Program-made: the position numbers and the translations under genes | Part shown: positions 32,310 through 45,045 of the stretch, piece after piece | Layout: each line of letters starts with the position of its first letter | Position numbering within the stretch: the stretch's first letter is position 1 | Notes under the pieces: model-generated | The model's input: the letters and a program-made list of their open reading frames with translations, nothing else | Told to the model about the DNA's origin: nothing | Database searches by the model: none | Assembly: GCA_036362985.1 (NCBI GenBank) | Contig: JAYGXS010000008.1 | Span: 15,931,123 to 15,995,122, forward strand | Direction: 5' to 3' | Origin: Ligula intestinalis | Lineage: Eukaryota > Platyhelminthes > Cestoda > Diphyllobothriidea > Diphyllobothriidae | DNA length: 64,000 nt

Positions 32310-32965
32310 CAGTGTAGGGATATGGTGGTCCTGCAATCACCTCTGCGTTGACACCCTTTCTCCCCTGCCAGGCTGCAGACTTGCACATGACTCTCCGCCC
32401 GCTTATCATGCCCGCGTGACTGTCCATATTTCGGTCGCGTGATGCCTTGCCTTTTGCTTTGCGAGCTGTGCACTTCCTCCTGATTGGTCAGAGGTTTTCT
32501 CCAACTCGGTGCAGGAGCGCAGAGCACAGAACACGGACACAACAACTGCTTGGTCTAATGTGAGCCACTATTTTCTACAGAGCCCTTTGTTAGCTCCTTT
32601 TCCTACAGCATACTGTCCTACTTAATTGTTTTTTCTGACTTCTGACTTAGGGAACCTTCTGTACTCTACTATCACTCCTTTCGACGCTGCTAACTCTTTC
32701 CGAAAAAGTTCTTCTTTAAGTCTGTGATATAGTCAGCTACTGATCATGGAAAGTTTTCCAGCAGAGGTTCAGCGCATTTTGGCACCTGCTTCTGACTGTG
32801 CTAGTGCCGCAACTCTTTCTGATTTAACCGAAAAGCTGATGCAGATTTATGGCTTTGCTAAACCACCATCTGCCGCACTGCCTACTATTCCGATTGTTTC
32901 TGTTTCTCCACTCAGATCTGAAGGCTACGATTGCGCAGCTTACTGCACGAGAATTGGCGGGTTCT
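32310..32965 (+). other. possible LTR/leader and gag-like N-terminus (unproven)
   Basis: A GC-richer stretch beginning TATGGTGGTCCTG recalls the GTGGCGGTCCTG that opens the presumed 3' LTR of the plus-strand gypsy at 43,838. A C/T-rich leader and an open frame from 32,746 (MESFPAEVQRILAPASD...) follow. The frame ends TRIGGFFNFEDK* where the CR1-B 5' end begins, so its last codons may belong to the LINE. It could be the 5' end of a gypsy element interrupted by CR1-B. I see no primer-binding site or gag motif that would prove this. Confidence 0.3.
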
Positions 32966-35900
32966 TCAACTTCGAAGATAAGTGAAAGATTTGTATAAAT
33001 TGATTTATAGAAGAGAAGAAACGACTCAAAGTCTTTGGTTTTCTAAAATAAATTATCAGTAAGTAACAGCTGACTATCTTAGCCAAAATCTGCTACCAAA
33101 CTCCTTCGTTGATTTGGTTAGATATTGTCCTCTGTTTCATAGAACGTTGTACAAATCATTTGTGTTGTACTTCTAGTAGTTTATAGTTTATTTGTCAAAA
33201 ACGCGTTACTTAGACATATATTTAGCATTTAAACATCCTTTACTTGAAAATTTTATTCGAAACAATGACTGACGCGAAAGTTGTTTTGGTCAAATCGATC
33301 TGTCAGCCCTCTTAAATTAAACGAACTTTATTGAAAAGTATGAACCTGTATTTAAGATTCTAAATTCACTTCTGGAATCAAATTTATTTGAAAGAAACCT
33401 CACGAATTTACCTCAGATTGAGTCTGTGGTGCATTTTGTACCATTAGAATTTTCAGATAGGTCAACACTTAGCTGTAATATAATCTTTTGCAACTTTCTT
33501 CAAACGAGTAATCCAATAGTAGCAATACAAAACGTTTTTCAACAATGTGGGATAAGTATATGTATAGTGTCTATCAAACGACTAAATTCGCGAAGTAAAA
33601 ACAAACCGATTTTGCTTACTTGTTCTACTCACGCTGAAGCTCAAATGCTACTACAAAATTCTGAAATAAATAGGAGTTTCTGGAGTTATAAAGCATATAT
33701 AGGCCCTGACTTGACCCCGATGCAGCGCAGACAAGTTTTTCACAGAGACAAAGGGCGTAAACAAAGTCAGCCACATATAGTCGCAGAGGACGGAAACACT
33801 CCACAAAATGCTACCTCAGAGGAACAATTAACTAATTCCTCCTCCTCTGGGAAGGAACACGAAAACTATCAACGTAGCATCAGCTTAGGTGACTTGAGAG
33901 CGACTTCTTCTAATTATAATAATGACAACCAGAAAGCAAATAATAAACCTGCCCAGGCAATTAAGGGAAAGAATAAGGTTCAAACAAAAAGACCCCAAAA
34001 TATTACAACCCCATTAGACATGAACGACACCTATCCTGGATCTAATCACGATACACTGATAAATAGCAACACAAGTCTAAACATGTCCATAAATAGCAAT
34101 ACCAAAGTAGTAAACCAGTGTTAGATTATTTCCCCCGAACAACCCAAAATAAACCACCATTCCCAAACAGAATTGCATATAAAAACGAATATTCGTATTT
34201 AAATTTTCACCCTCAAATGACACTTAACCCCTTCTCTCAACCCATGCATCCTAGCCCATACACAAGACGACCACCGCATAGCCAACTCTTTCAATATAAA
34301 ACACACACTCAAGTCCCACCTCACAGTACCCTCCGATAGTTACACAATGCAATCGAATTCCATCACTCTCATCACCAATTTTTACCAATAATGCACAATT
34401 CGCCACAAATAGTCTAACACCACCATATTAGCCACCAATCACACAATTTCCGCCCATGAGCCCTCAACACAATCAAACAAGTACTAGGAATCCATTTTTC
34501 ACAACAGATTCCAGCTTTTGTATCCGAAACCACAAGTTTTGCTCTTATTAATGCTAGATTGATAGTAAACAAAGTTCAACGACTTAGGACTTTTATTGAT
34601 ACATACAATCCCGATATAGTCTTTTTAACAGAAACATAGGTAAACGAATCAACCTCCAATGCTTCACTTTTTATAGCAAACTACACCTTCTATAGACAGG
34701 ACCGCGCTAATAAACGAGGAGGTTGTATGAGCTACATTAGATCTACCATAGAACAGAGTGGCTTTGAGGTTCTACAGGAGACGTTCAAGGTCGAAGCCTG
34801 CTTCGCTATAGTAACATCCAAGAACCTTAAAAGCATTCTAATTGGATGTTTTTACACCCCTCCGGAAGATAATTATGATGACACGGGCCTTACAAATCTA
34901 CTAGATATTATATCAAATATCCAAACAGAATATAAGATAATTGCAGGAGACTTCAACCGACCAGAAATAAACTGGGCAGAACTATCAGCCCCATCCAGAC
35001 ATGATGAATTATTATCATCAATTGTCTTTTATAACTGGACGCAAATAATAAACAAACCAACCAGAGGAAACAATATACTCGATGTTATCCTAACCGATGA
35101 CATCTGGCCCTTATATGCGCACAACGACAGCTTAACCTTTGATAGTGATCATAAGACAATAATAGCAGTGCTCCCTCTTGACATAAAAATAAGACCTGAT
35201 CCTAGTAACACTTCTATAAACCCCAAAAATCTTGACATTGAATCTATGAATAACCACATGAGGTCATTGGATTGGAGCTCTTTCTTCCTAACAAAAACCC
35301 TCTCGAAGCTGTTAACATATTATATGCCACCCTTTATTTAATTGGAGATACCCTAATTGAAGAAAGATCCCCATGTAAGAAATCACTAATCCCAAAATTT
35401 CTTTCCAAACGGCTAAAAAAACTTAAAAAACAATTTCACGACCCATGTATTAGTTATCTATCCACGCTCAGACGCATTACAGAGATTCACGAGTTAGCCC
35501 AGAACATTGAAACAAATAAAATAGCAGCAGAACATCGGGCAATCGAGTCCACAGAAGGGACAGACCAAATCTTCCGGAAACAAATAAATAATCATCAGAA
35601 ACAAGGCCCCCAAATCATGCTTGATGACCAAGGAATAGTAATAACAAATGACGATCAAATAGCAAATCTTTTTAACAAGTATTTCTCAACCAACTATTCA
35701 GTCGTGGAAGAACCAATCCCCCAACCAACAGAAATGACGGCAATCGTATTAAAAAAGATATTGTTTAACGAAGAAACTGTAGAGAAAGCTATCCGCCAAC
35801 TGTCCAATTCCACATCATATGGAACGGATAGAATCCCTCCTTGCATACGGAGACACATGCCATATGCCCCAATACTTCTGTCTATCCTTTTCTCGTTACT

Positions 35901-38115
35901 GCAGTCAAATGGTACTTATCCAGAAATATGGAAATAATCATGTATCACCCCAATTTACAAAAACGGAAATCGGTCCAATGCCCAAAATTATCGTGGTGTT
36001 CACCGAACATTGGTTTTAGCAAAAATCTTAGAAAAAATAATTTTGAACCAAATGTTAGACCATCTGACGAATGTAAATCTCATAACTCCCTCTCAACATG
36101 CCTCTTTACCCAAAAAGTCATGTCAGTCCTGCCATCTCACTTTCTTGGAATTCGTCTCCAGAAATCGAGATGATGAGAACACGGTAGCTACAATTTACTT
36201 TGATCTAAAGAAGCCTTTGACAAAGTTCCCCATAAAAGATTGATCGTGAAGCTAGTGAGTCACGGGATTCGCCCCCCTCCTTGGTTTTCCTCAAATCCTA
36301 TCTTCAAAACCGATTCCAAGTAGTACAACTTTGAAATATAGTATCAGAACTAGCTCATGTAAGCAGTGGTGTTTTTCAAGGCACTATCCTAGGTCCCCTC
36401 TTATTTCTCATTTACATTCATGAGTTATCCACGATATCAACCTCTGTTAAAACGTTTTTGTATGCATATGACTTAAAACTCGCATATGCCTATGACAAAC
36501 ATTCGATAAGTAGTGTGCATAGAACAATTGAATTAGACCTTTAAAAACCAAACGACTGGAGTGTTCAGTGGTAAATGCCGTTTTCACCAACAAAATGTCA
36601 TCTCATGATTTTTGGATCACTACAACTCCCCCCCATAATGTTTAGTGGTCAAGAAATAAAAGAGCTAACATCTTTAAAAGATTTAGGTCTTAGCTATTCT
36701 AATACTCTTGACTTATCCCCACAGGTTAAACAAATTGCACCAAAAGCCAATAGACTATGTGGCTTCATAAGTAAAAATTTCACATCAATTACACTTAAGA
36801 CTTAACTTTACAAAATGTACGTTTTACCTATTCTAGATTACTGCTCAATATTTTTCGGTACAATGTCATCAGATGACAGACAGAAACTAGAAAGAATCCA
36901 GAGAAGGTTTACCAGATTACTGTGTAAGCGCGATGACGCCCGAGACTCCTATATAATAATGTACCATAGATAGGGTCTTAAACCCCTCTGGCAAAGGCGA
37001 CTCCAAAATAGTTTAACTTTCCTATTTAAAGTGACACATGATCATAACATCCTCAGCAATAATATTTTAACAAACCAAAACGGTTCCCGTCCCAATAGAA
37101 ACAACCAGCATACAATTAATAACGCTAAAGCTAGGACGGCCCAGCGACCAAAGTTCTACACCATAAGATATGCGATCATATGGAATGCCCTACCCAACGA
37201 TATTCGCAAAAGCCACAGTTTAGCCAAATTTAGAAGAAAGACCAAGCAGTTCTTCTCAAATGACATGGCGGATACATTTCTGAACAAAATAGGACACTTT
37301 GCAAACCAGTTCTTTGACATCCAATTCGGACCAAAAGGGATCAAACGGTCCAGGAGAGTTCTCGCACATTGTGGGGTAAACTGGCCATTACTGGAGGCTT
37401 TTCAGACGACGGTTTCCAACGCTGATCAAATCAAACCTTAAACAAAATTGTGCCTTGCCTTTTTTTCCAGTCATTAAAAATAAAAACAAAAACTGAGAAC
37501 AGTTTATCTATTCCAATATTCTTCGACTAACATCTCAATGTTAAGAAAAAAAATTACCATGAAAGAAAATAATTTTCTCTACAACTATGCTAAAATATAT
37601 AATGTTTCCTCTTATAATGTATCAGTAGTTTAAATGTTAATCATGTAAATCTCAATGTCACTTAGATATTCGACAAACGAAAGGCCAAGTGTCTTCTGCC
37701 GATGCACTTGAATGACGATGGTGCTTCGCAATCAGCTTCCAGCTGCCTCGACCCGCTTCAGACATCTGCAACGTCCCATCTAATTATCAAAATCCTGCCA
37801 CTGGACAACGATTGTAATCTTCGTATCGAGCAGACCCATCCATACGGAAGATGTGATGTCCTCAGCTGATTATGTTTCGCTTTCAAACGGACCGCGGCTA
37901 ACTCGACCTCAGTTAAAGGACATGAAAGTTTTTCCAGACCCCAAGTCAGGTTTTTTCACTAAAAAAAAACTAATTATTTCGCACAATATTGACCTAGCAA
38001 ACGACCAAAACAAATGCAATAGTCACTACGATAGAAGGGGTTTGGGTTAAGTTTTTTCCTGCCTTCCGGGGTTTTTGACGGCCCAAAATATGTGATTTAC
38101 AAATAAACCTTATTA
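32966..38115 (+). pseudogene. CR1-B LINE copy 2, full length but inactive
   Basis: 5' UTR 32,966-33,260. ORF1 begins MTDAK at 33,264 and continues with frame breaks to an RRM-like domain (FCNFLQTSNPIVAIQNVF, KRLNSRSKNKPILLT, GPDLTPMQRRQ) and an Asn/Gln/Ser-rich then Pro-rich C-terminus (to 34,339). The endonuclease (about 34,530-35,200) has VFLTET followed by TAG in place of Trp, then AGDFNRPEINW and SDHKTIIAV. The RT has YGTDRIPPC, YRGVHRT, ATIYFDLKK, QGTILGPL and YAYD instead of the catalytic YADD at about 36,460. A C-terminus with IIWNALPNDIRKS follows, ending HADQIKP-like at 37,441. The 3' UTR ends near 38,110 with AATAAACCTTATTAG. About 5.1 kb; both ends are preserved. Confidence 0.92.
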
Positions 38116-38289
38116 GTATTATTATGTAGCTTATTTAAAAATGAGCAGCCTCCTAATCTGCGAGCCAGCCGAGGTCACCTATCCGGCAGTTTCAGCCAAA
38201 TTCATCTGGTCCCACCTTAACCGTCACCTGCCGTTATCACACCAATTTCGGTGTTAGATAAAAATAAAAATAATTTGTATATTTAAAGC

Positions 38290-40737
38290 CAGCCGATGCA
38301 TTTATCCTTGCTCCATCATCTCCACTCGGAGTAAACGGGCAAAATCGGTCCATACGAGGGTTAATTCCACCAATCTTCCTGGCGTTTCTATCCCTGTCGC
38401 ACTTTTTACGTCCATGGCAGCAAAAGGGTGAGACATTTCTTGGTTGACACTGGCGCTCAACTGAGTGTTCTTCCTTATTCAGCATCTGACCGTCGGTCTC
38501 CCAACCTGGGTTCCTTTCTTCAGGCTGTCAACACCTCGGCAATTGCCACTTTCGGTACCCGTTCCCTCTCTTTGTAAATTGGGTTACGGCGTCTTTTTCC
38601 CCGGGTCTTTGTAATTACTGACTTGCCCTGTTACATAATTGGTGCAGACTTTCTTGCTGCTTTCGCTCTTATTGTCGACTGCCGCCATTCCCCTTTATTT
38701 GCAGGGACTGCGAAGTTGACTTTTCCAGGTATTTCATCATCTCAGGTGTCCCATCTTGGACCCTGGTCGTGGTAGTTCAATTTGCCGACTTCTTGCCAGA
38801 TCTTCTGGCCCCATTTGTCTCACCTTAAATGTTTCTACGCAACCGCACGATGTTATGCATCACATCCGGACCACTGGCTCGCCTGTATTCTCACCTTCGT
38901 CGTCTCGCACTTACACGACTTAGTGCTGCCAACGCCGAATTCGAGCATATACTCGAAATGGGTATCGTTTGTAAATCTCAAAGCCAATGAGCCGCCCCGT
39001 TCAACAACGTAACTATCCCTGATCCCTACCATTGTCCTCATCTTCAGGATTTTGCCGGTGCCCTTCTGGCAGGTCCGTCTTCTCGAAGATTGACCTGGTC
39101 CAGGCCTTTCACCAGATTTCTTTTGACCCAGAGATGGCCGTAACAACTCCCTTTGGCCTCTTTGAGCTCTTGCGCATACCGTTTGGACTGCAAAACGACT
39201 CCAAAAATTTAAAGAGGTTTGTTGACAGGGTGCTTCGCAGCCTCCCATTTGTTTACGTCTAAATCGATGGCGTTTTAGTTGCCAGTTCCACCACCGAAGA
39301 CCACAGGGACATCTGGCAATATTTTTCGACAGCATTCAACAATTTGGCATTGTCTTTACACCCTCCAAGTGCGTTTTGGTGTTCTATCTCTCGAGTTTTT
39401 TTACACATCGTCAATACCAACGGCATCCATTCTCTTCCTTTCAAAGTTGCCGCCAATCGCGACTAACCACCTGCTTCTTCCAAGCATCAACTCCATTGAT
39501 TTTTGGACATGTTTAATTTTTACCGCCGGTTTCTTCCAAAGTGTGCCGAGACCATTTTGCCACTGACGAACCTCCTTTCAGGTTTCAAAAGTTCGTTCGA
39601 GCTATTTTCGCTGCTTTTGACAAATTAAATGCTGCCCTAGCCGACGCTGTTTTCTTAACACACCTAGTCCCTGATGCTCCCACCTCAGTCATGGTTAATG
39701 CTTTCAATGTCGCAGTCGGCGCGGTTCTCCAGCAGCATTTTGCAGGTCAGACCTAACCTTGAGCTTTCTTCTATAGGAAGTTTAAATCTGCCGATTCGCG
39801 CTACAGCACATTTGGACGGGAGCTCCTGGCTGTTCTATTCACCGTGAAAAACTTCCGAAACTCCCTCTAAAGCAGAGAATTCACTGTTTTATCTGACCAC
39901 AAGCAATTTTCCAATGCCTGAAAGTCACAATACAGGTTAAATCCCTGGCAGATTCGCCAATTGGACTACATTTTCCCTTCATTTCAGATATCCGTCATAT
40001 CGGTAGATCACGCAATGAGGTGGCTGGCGCATTGTCCAAGCTCTCCCTTGCTCATATACAATTCACTCCTGGGACCGAACTCGCTGAGATGGCTGCCGAA
40101 CTACGCCGTGTTGGTTCCCCTGTGACGGGGATGTTTTCTGAATCTAACTCCAGGAATTTCCACTGACTAATGACAACGGCACCATCCTTTATGACGTTTC
40201 TACCGCCTCTCATCACCCCTTTGTTCCGCCGTCCCTCCGGCGAAATGTCTTCTCCTACCTGCAGAACTTTCTCACCCTGAGAGTCGAGCCACCGACAAGC
40301 TTGTTTCCCGCCGCTTTGTCTTGCTTAGGATGCACAAGGACCTGAAAACTTTGACTCAGGCCTGTATCGTTTGTCAACGGAGTTAAGTCCATCGGCACAA
40401 CAAGTCACCCATTGACACTCTCCCCTGCCCTGGTGTCAGGCTCATTCACGTTCATCTGGCTATCATAGATCCGTTGCCTATGCCCAATGACTGTTCCTAC
40501 CTGCTCAGCTGCATGAATCGATTCACCAGGTGGCCGAAAGCTATCCCTTTGCCCAATGTCGAGGCTATCAAGTTCGTCAAGGCCTTCCTCAGTCGTCGTT
40601 TTGAAATTTAATTGCTCCTTCCACAATTCCCACTGACCGTGGTGCTCAATTCCAGTCTAACCTCTTCCGTCTTTACTCTCCTTTTAAGCTGTACTACAAT
40701 GCGTACTACAGCCTATGACCCGGCTGCCAATGGGATG
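38290..40737 (+). pseudogene. Ty3/gypsy element Gyp-1, pol (protease to integrase), left part
   Basis: Protease FLVDTGAQLSVLP at about 38,430, continuing to IIGADFLAAFALIVDC. The RT has SVFSKIDLVQAFHQI, TTPFGLFELLRIPFGLQN and RFVDRVLRSLPFVYV (39,080-39,260). The catalytic Asp pair is not visible: IDGVLVAS stands where YIDDVLVAS is usual. RNase H and the connection region are broken. The integrase region has RNEVAGALSKLSLAHIQF, TELAEMAAELRRVGSP and, at the very end, RTTAYDPAANGM. The element stops at 40,737, exactly where an opposite-strand gypsy is inserted, and resumes at 43,077. Flatworm Ty3/gypsy pol polyproteins have this order. Several stops and frameshifts. Confidence 0.88.
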
Positions 40738-41079
40738 TGTTATGTCCCCAGGACTAATAGGTGGAAGAAGGCAAAGCCAGTTCTGATCGTTAGAGTCTTT
40801 ATTCAAGCTAACACAGAGACAGCGGAAGGATGAATCAGCGCGTCCAGTACAGCCCTTTTTAAGGCAGTGGTCCTTCTAGACTGGTCCCGGCCTATCGGAC
40901 GAGCGGGGTAGTTCTGGCGTGGTTCCCACGCCGCGACAAGCTCTAGAACATCGCAGTGCACACGGGGGCGGGCGTCACGTGTGCTCACGCCGCGTGCGGC
41001 CGTTCTGCCGGCACGGCTTATCTGGGGTGCACTGCCAGCTCTGAGCCCTGAGTGCGTCACCGTTCGCATCTCCATAACA
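40738..41079 (-). repeat. 3' LTR of Gyp-2 (342 bp)
   Basis: On the minus strand the block opens TGTTATGG and closes CATAACA (TG...CA with a short inverted repeat). It directly follows the polypurine tract AAAAGAGGGAGG (41,092-41,080). GC-rich, as its flanks are not. The other LTR is absent. Confidence 0.8.
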
Positions 41080-41099
41080 CCTCCCTCTTTTGAATGATG

Positions 41100-43076
41100 G
41101 ACATCATACTTGTTCGTGCTTGGATCCACGACGAAGTGTTTAGGCCGTTGAACTTTTCGATGACTTTTTCGGATAGGCAGTGGCTACGAATTTGTCTCTA
41201 CCCTGGGTGTCGGACCTTGAAAGTATCACATAGCACATCGAGTGCTAGTTGACTACCCGAGGTGACTCTGCGTCTCAGTTGATTTGCGTGCCGTTTGATT
41301 CTTCCTGTTACCGTTTCGATCTCAAAAACGACGCCTCTCGCCTTTCTGACAACGCCTTCCATCCATGGTTTCTCGCCGGGCTTGTAATTTCGGGCAAACA
41401 CCTCTTCTATTTCGTGAAAGTACTGTTTTGGCGGGCTGGATGGCCGCTCTTCGGGTTTTAAGTACTGCAGCCGTACATCGGGTTGTCAACCCATCAACCA
41501 CTCTGCTGGTATTTGGCCATCCAGATCTCCTCTCGGAGTAGTACTTTAGGCTAAGAGAAGCGTGTTCAAGCAGTCCATTTTCACCCCAGCGGCCCACTTT
41601 TTCCTCATCACTCTCTTGAATGTGTCCACAAACTGTTCTGCCTTCCCGTTCGATTGGGGATGATAGGCCGGTGACGGTACATGTTGAACTCCCAATTTTT
41701 GGCCTAACTGCTGGAACAGCGATGATGTAAACTGGGTGCCATTATCGGTCACAATCTCCTTAGGGATGCCATATCGAGAGATAAGCTCCTCACCCTTTTT
41801 GCTGTGACCTCCGCGGTAGCTGCTGGAACATCGAAATTGTTCCAGCCACTTCGACCACGCATCTACTACTGCTAGAAACATTTGGTTGAAGAATGGGCCG
41901 GCGAAGTCCATGTGAACTCGACTAACGGTTTTATCACCTCTGGCCATGGCACAAGTTGTACTTTCGGGGGATTTTTAGCCTCATGTGCACATAAGCTGCA
42001 AATTCGCACGAAGGATTCTACATCGTCATCAATTCCTGGCCAATATACGTACCTCTGGGTCAGTTGTTACATACGGGTCATGCCTTGATGTCCGGCGTGG
42101 AGTTCTCGTAAAACCTGTTGTTTATGTCTAGCTGGGATCACCACTCTGCCGTCATACATAATGCACTCTTCGGTCATATACAACTGATCCTTCCGGTTTC
42201 TGAAGGGCTTTATGGCTGGGTGTATCTTGTCTTCCCTGGGCCAACCCGTTCATTTAAAGTCCTTTACCTGATTTATAAAGTATCTGTTGCAGTGGTTGCC
42301 CTGATGTGTTTGGCCATGAGAGGTAGCTGTCGGATAACACTTCTAAACTCGTCGTCGTCTTCTATCAAAGTGCCTGCGACCACAATGTCTTCCTGGTGTT
42401 CGTCACCTCCACTCAGTCGTGATAAAGCGTCTGGAGCTCCAAATTTCTGAGTGGGCACATACTGGATTGTGAAGTCCTAACTCAGGAGAAAAGTACTCCA
42501 CCGTTGTATCCTCTTGTTCGCAAACTGCGGCACACCACGATTCGTGCCAAATAAAAATTTAAGTGGTTAGTGATCGGTGTGAAGCGTAAAGTGTCTTCCG
42601 TAAATGAATTGATGAAACTTCTGCACTGCGAAGATAAGTGCCAGGGCCTCTTTCTTGATTGGACTATAGTTTCTTTCTGCTTTTGTGAGTGACCGTGCGA
42701 CATGCATCAAGGGCAGGATATTTCCATCGGTACCTTTCTGAAGAAGGACGCCACCTAGCCCATACTCAGCTGCATCCACCAGTACTATCGTTTCTTTGTC
42801 GGCTTCGAAATGTGAAAGCACAGTCGACTCACTAATCTTTGCCTTTATTTTGTCAAAAGGCATCTTGACAGTTAGGGGACCATTCAAATTTCACATCTTT
42901 ACAAAGTAGCTGGTTTAACGGTGGCTTTAAACTATGTAGTCCAGCAATGAATGGTGAGTAGTAGCTGACCAGGCCCATAAATGCTTGTAGCTCTCGAACA
43001 TTTTTAGGCACCTTCACATTCTTAAATGCGGCAACTCTCTATGGATCGGGTGATCGTCCTGCCTCGCTTACCAAAA
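41100..43076 (-). pseudogene. Ty3/gypsy element Gyp-2, pol, 5'-truncated, nested in Gyp-1
   Basis: Reading leftward from 43,076: an RT C-terminus starting at FLVSEAGRSPDP, then FVRELQAFMGLVSYY-like sequence. RNase H follows (42,887-42,567: HFEADKETIVLVDAAEYGLGG, KAERNYSPIKKEALA, HQFIYGRHFTLHTDH). A connection with FGAPDALSRLSGGD comes next, then the integrase core (41,947-41,546: VHMDFAGPF, IVTDNGTQFTS, HPQSNGKAEQFV). A C-terminus near 41,400-41,200 (RIKRHANQLR) runs into the polypurine tract and LTR. Everything 5' of the RT thumb, including the 5' LTR, is missing. The insertion interrupts the Gyp-1 integrase between PAANGM and VKWFHR. Confidence 0.9.
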
Positions 43077-43990
43077 ATGGTCAAATGGTTCCACCGCCAG
43101 TTGAAGTTCTTCCTACGCACCGCGGCTGATCCAAGGAAATGGTCGGACCACCTTCCCCTGGTCCTGCTGGGCATCCGTTCCACCCTCAAGCCAGACCTTG
43201 ACTAGTCCGCCGCTGAATTGGTGTTTGGCGCCTCTGTCCGTCTTCCGGGTGAGGTGATTTCGCCATCCCCTTCAGATGCAGTTAGGATCATGAGAACCTC
43301 TGCATCGCCTCCGGTAGTTTCTGTGGACGCTGTCTCCGGTTCCGCCCAGACCCATTATCTCCAAGTTTCATCTCAAAACAGACTTCAAGACCTCCACTCA
43401 TGTCCTTTTACAATGTGATAGAGTTTGCCGGCCGCTGGAACCTCCGTACGACGGCCCGTTCTGGGTTGCCTCTTGCGGTGAGAAGACCTTGCGCATCCTT
43501 TGTGGAACACCAGAGGAGGTCGTGAGCGGGGAACGCCTCAAAGCTGCTGTCCCGGGCATTATGCCGGACAAGCCTTGTTGGCCCATTTCCCCTGCTTCCC
43601 GAACCTCTATTCCTCCATCCCGTTTGTTCTCTTCTCCACCATCTCCACAGCCATCGACAGTTTCTCCTCTCCCATTAACCTCCAAAATTCCTTTTACAAG
43701 CGCCTCCTGCATACAGTACCCTTAGTGGATGCCACATTCACTTTCCCAACCGTCTAGTAACTCACAATTTTTAAATTTGTATATTTCCTTCGGCGTTATT
43801 TTTCGCTACGCCGCCTTCGATTTAGCCGGGGTATTGTGGCGGTCCTGTTGACTTGAATGCGGATGTCTTCGATAACGTATATGGAGCAGTTGTGCTGCTA
43901 CACTTAGGATGTGCGATAGGGGCTTTGTGGCCGTGGTACTACAAACGAACTCAAGCAGATACGATTGTCAACTAAATAAGCAAAAGGTTA
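43077..43990 (+). pseudogene. Gyp-1, right part: integrase C-terminus and presumed 3' LTR start
   Basis: Resumes the Gyp-1 integrase as VKWFHRQLKFFLRTAADP, LPLVLLGIRSTLKPD, AAELVFGASVRLPGE, then GEKTLRILCGTPEEVVSGERL and a Ser/Pro-rich tail that ends near 43,757. A stop interrupts LKPDLD. A TGTGGCGGTCCTG at about 43,838 after a GCCGGGGTATT purine-rich stretch is the likely LTR start, but its right end was not found. Confidence 0.8.
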
Positions 43991-44440
43991 ACATTAATTA
44001 ATCAATAAGTTGCATAATTAAGGCCCGGGAGGCCATTCATTACAAACTTTGTGCTGTGGTTAAACAAATACAAAGTTGAGAATCAGAGCATCGTGTGAAC
44101 AACTGCGTAAACAAAAAATGTGTATTTTATACATATTAAACGTTATCCAATTCACAATGGACTGTTATTTAAAACAATCAAAGATATCTGCTGAACATGC
44201 TGAATCGGGAAAATTAGCAGTGAAGACAACTTCTATAATAGGAGTCAGAGACAGAGCTCAGCGAATTCCCGATTTGAACAAAATATACGAGGAAAAATTT
44301 GCCTCTGTCATTAATAAGTAGTTAGATTGGCATGATGCAGTGAGCTGGCATCGTGATATAAAGGCGAACTTGTAAGGGGTCGGAACGCTCCTTCTCACCG
44401 GCAAAATCATATGGCATCATGGAGTGAGACAGGAGGAGGT
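43990..44440. repeat. segment related to 12,610-12,960
   Basis: Shared words in the same order: TAATnAATCAATA, AAGGCCC, ATTACAAACTTnGTGCT, TGATGCAGT, a GTTCGGAACGCT/GTCGGAACGCT pair. At 12.6 kb this precedes a PLE tail, so this may be PLE sequence too. The 81-codon plus-strand frame (44,076-44,321) has no match. Confidence 0.5.
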
Positions 44441-44464
44441 CCTCGCAGACTATGGGCTAAAGGA

Positions 44465-45045
44465 GAGAGTGAATGCTTTATTTTGAATGTAATATCCAAA
44501 CTTTTTAGCAAAAATCGCTTCTATTCACGGACAGCAATAGATAAGGTAAATGGTCATGGTAAAAGGTCATAGAACACTCAAGGTTAAAGTTTTACACAAT
44601 ATCCACATCTGTTATGGAGGCAGGTAAGTTTTCAAATTCTCAATTGTCGTTTCTTAACACATGGGGTAGCGTGCTAGGAATGGGAATGTAGAGTGCTGAT
44701 ACGCCGATGTACGGCAACACATATTAAGGAAGCTTGAGCGCATAGTACGGGAAGACTTTGCAGCCATTATTTCAGAGTCGAGAGGGTGAGCGACCTCACT
44801 AAGGATGCGATAAGCAAACTTTTTTGACCGTTTTAAAGTGTCGCTGTATTATATTGTCAGCTTAAATGTCAAAGGAAACCTCGGCAACTAAAGAGAGCAT
44901 TCGGAGGATACGTTTACTAATGACCAGGTCTTTTTTTATGGAAGGCTGCACAAATAACTTGAGAGCAGTAAATAATTAGGGGAGAATGCAGGCATCTATA
45001 AATTACCATATAAGGGCTTGCGGTGTGCGATGTGAACGCAACTGA
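44465..45045 (-). repeat. DR repeat family, copy 3 (unclassified)
   Basis: Minus-strand copy. It shares the ATTCAAAATAAAGC end with copy 1, and CACATCGCACACCGCAAGCC and CCTGCATTCTCCCC with copy 2. It also carries the GAATGCTCTCTTnAGnTGCCG and CCTAGCACGCTACCCC blocks. Its upstream edge overlaps the end of the unidentified ORF at 45,003. Confidence 0.7.

Noticed and set aside
32746..32985. 79-codon ORF as a host gene start
   Set aside because: It runs into the CR1-B 5' end and follows an LTR-like stretch. A gag remnant is as likely, and neither is proven.
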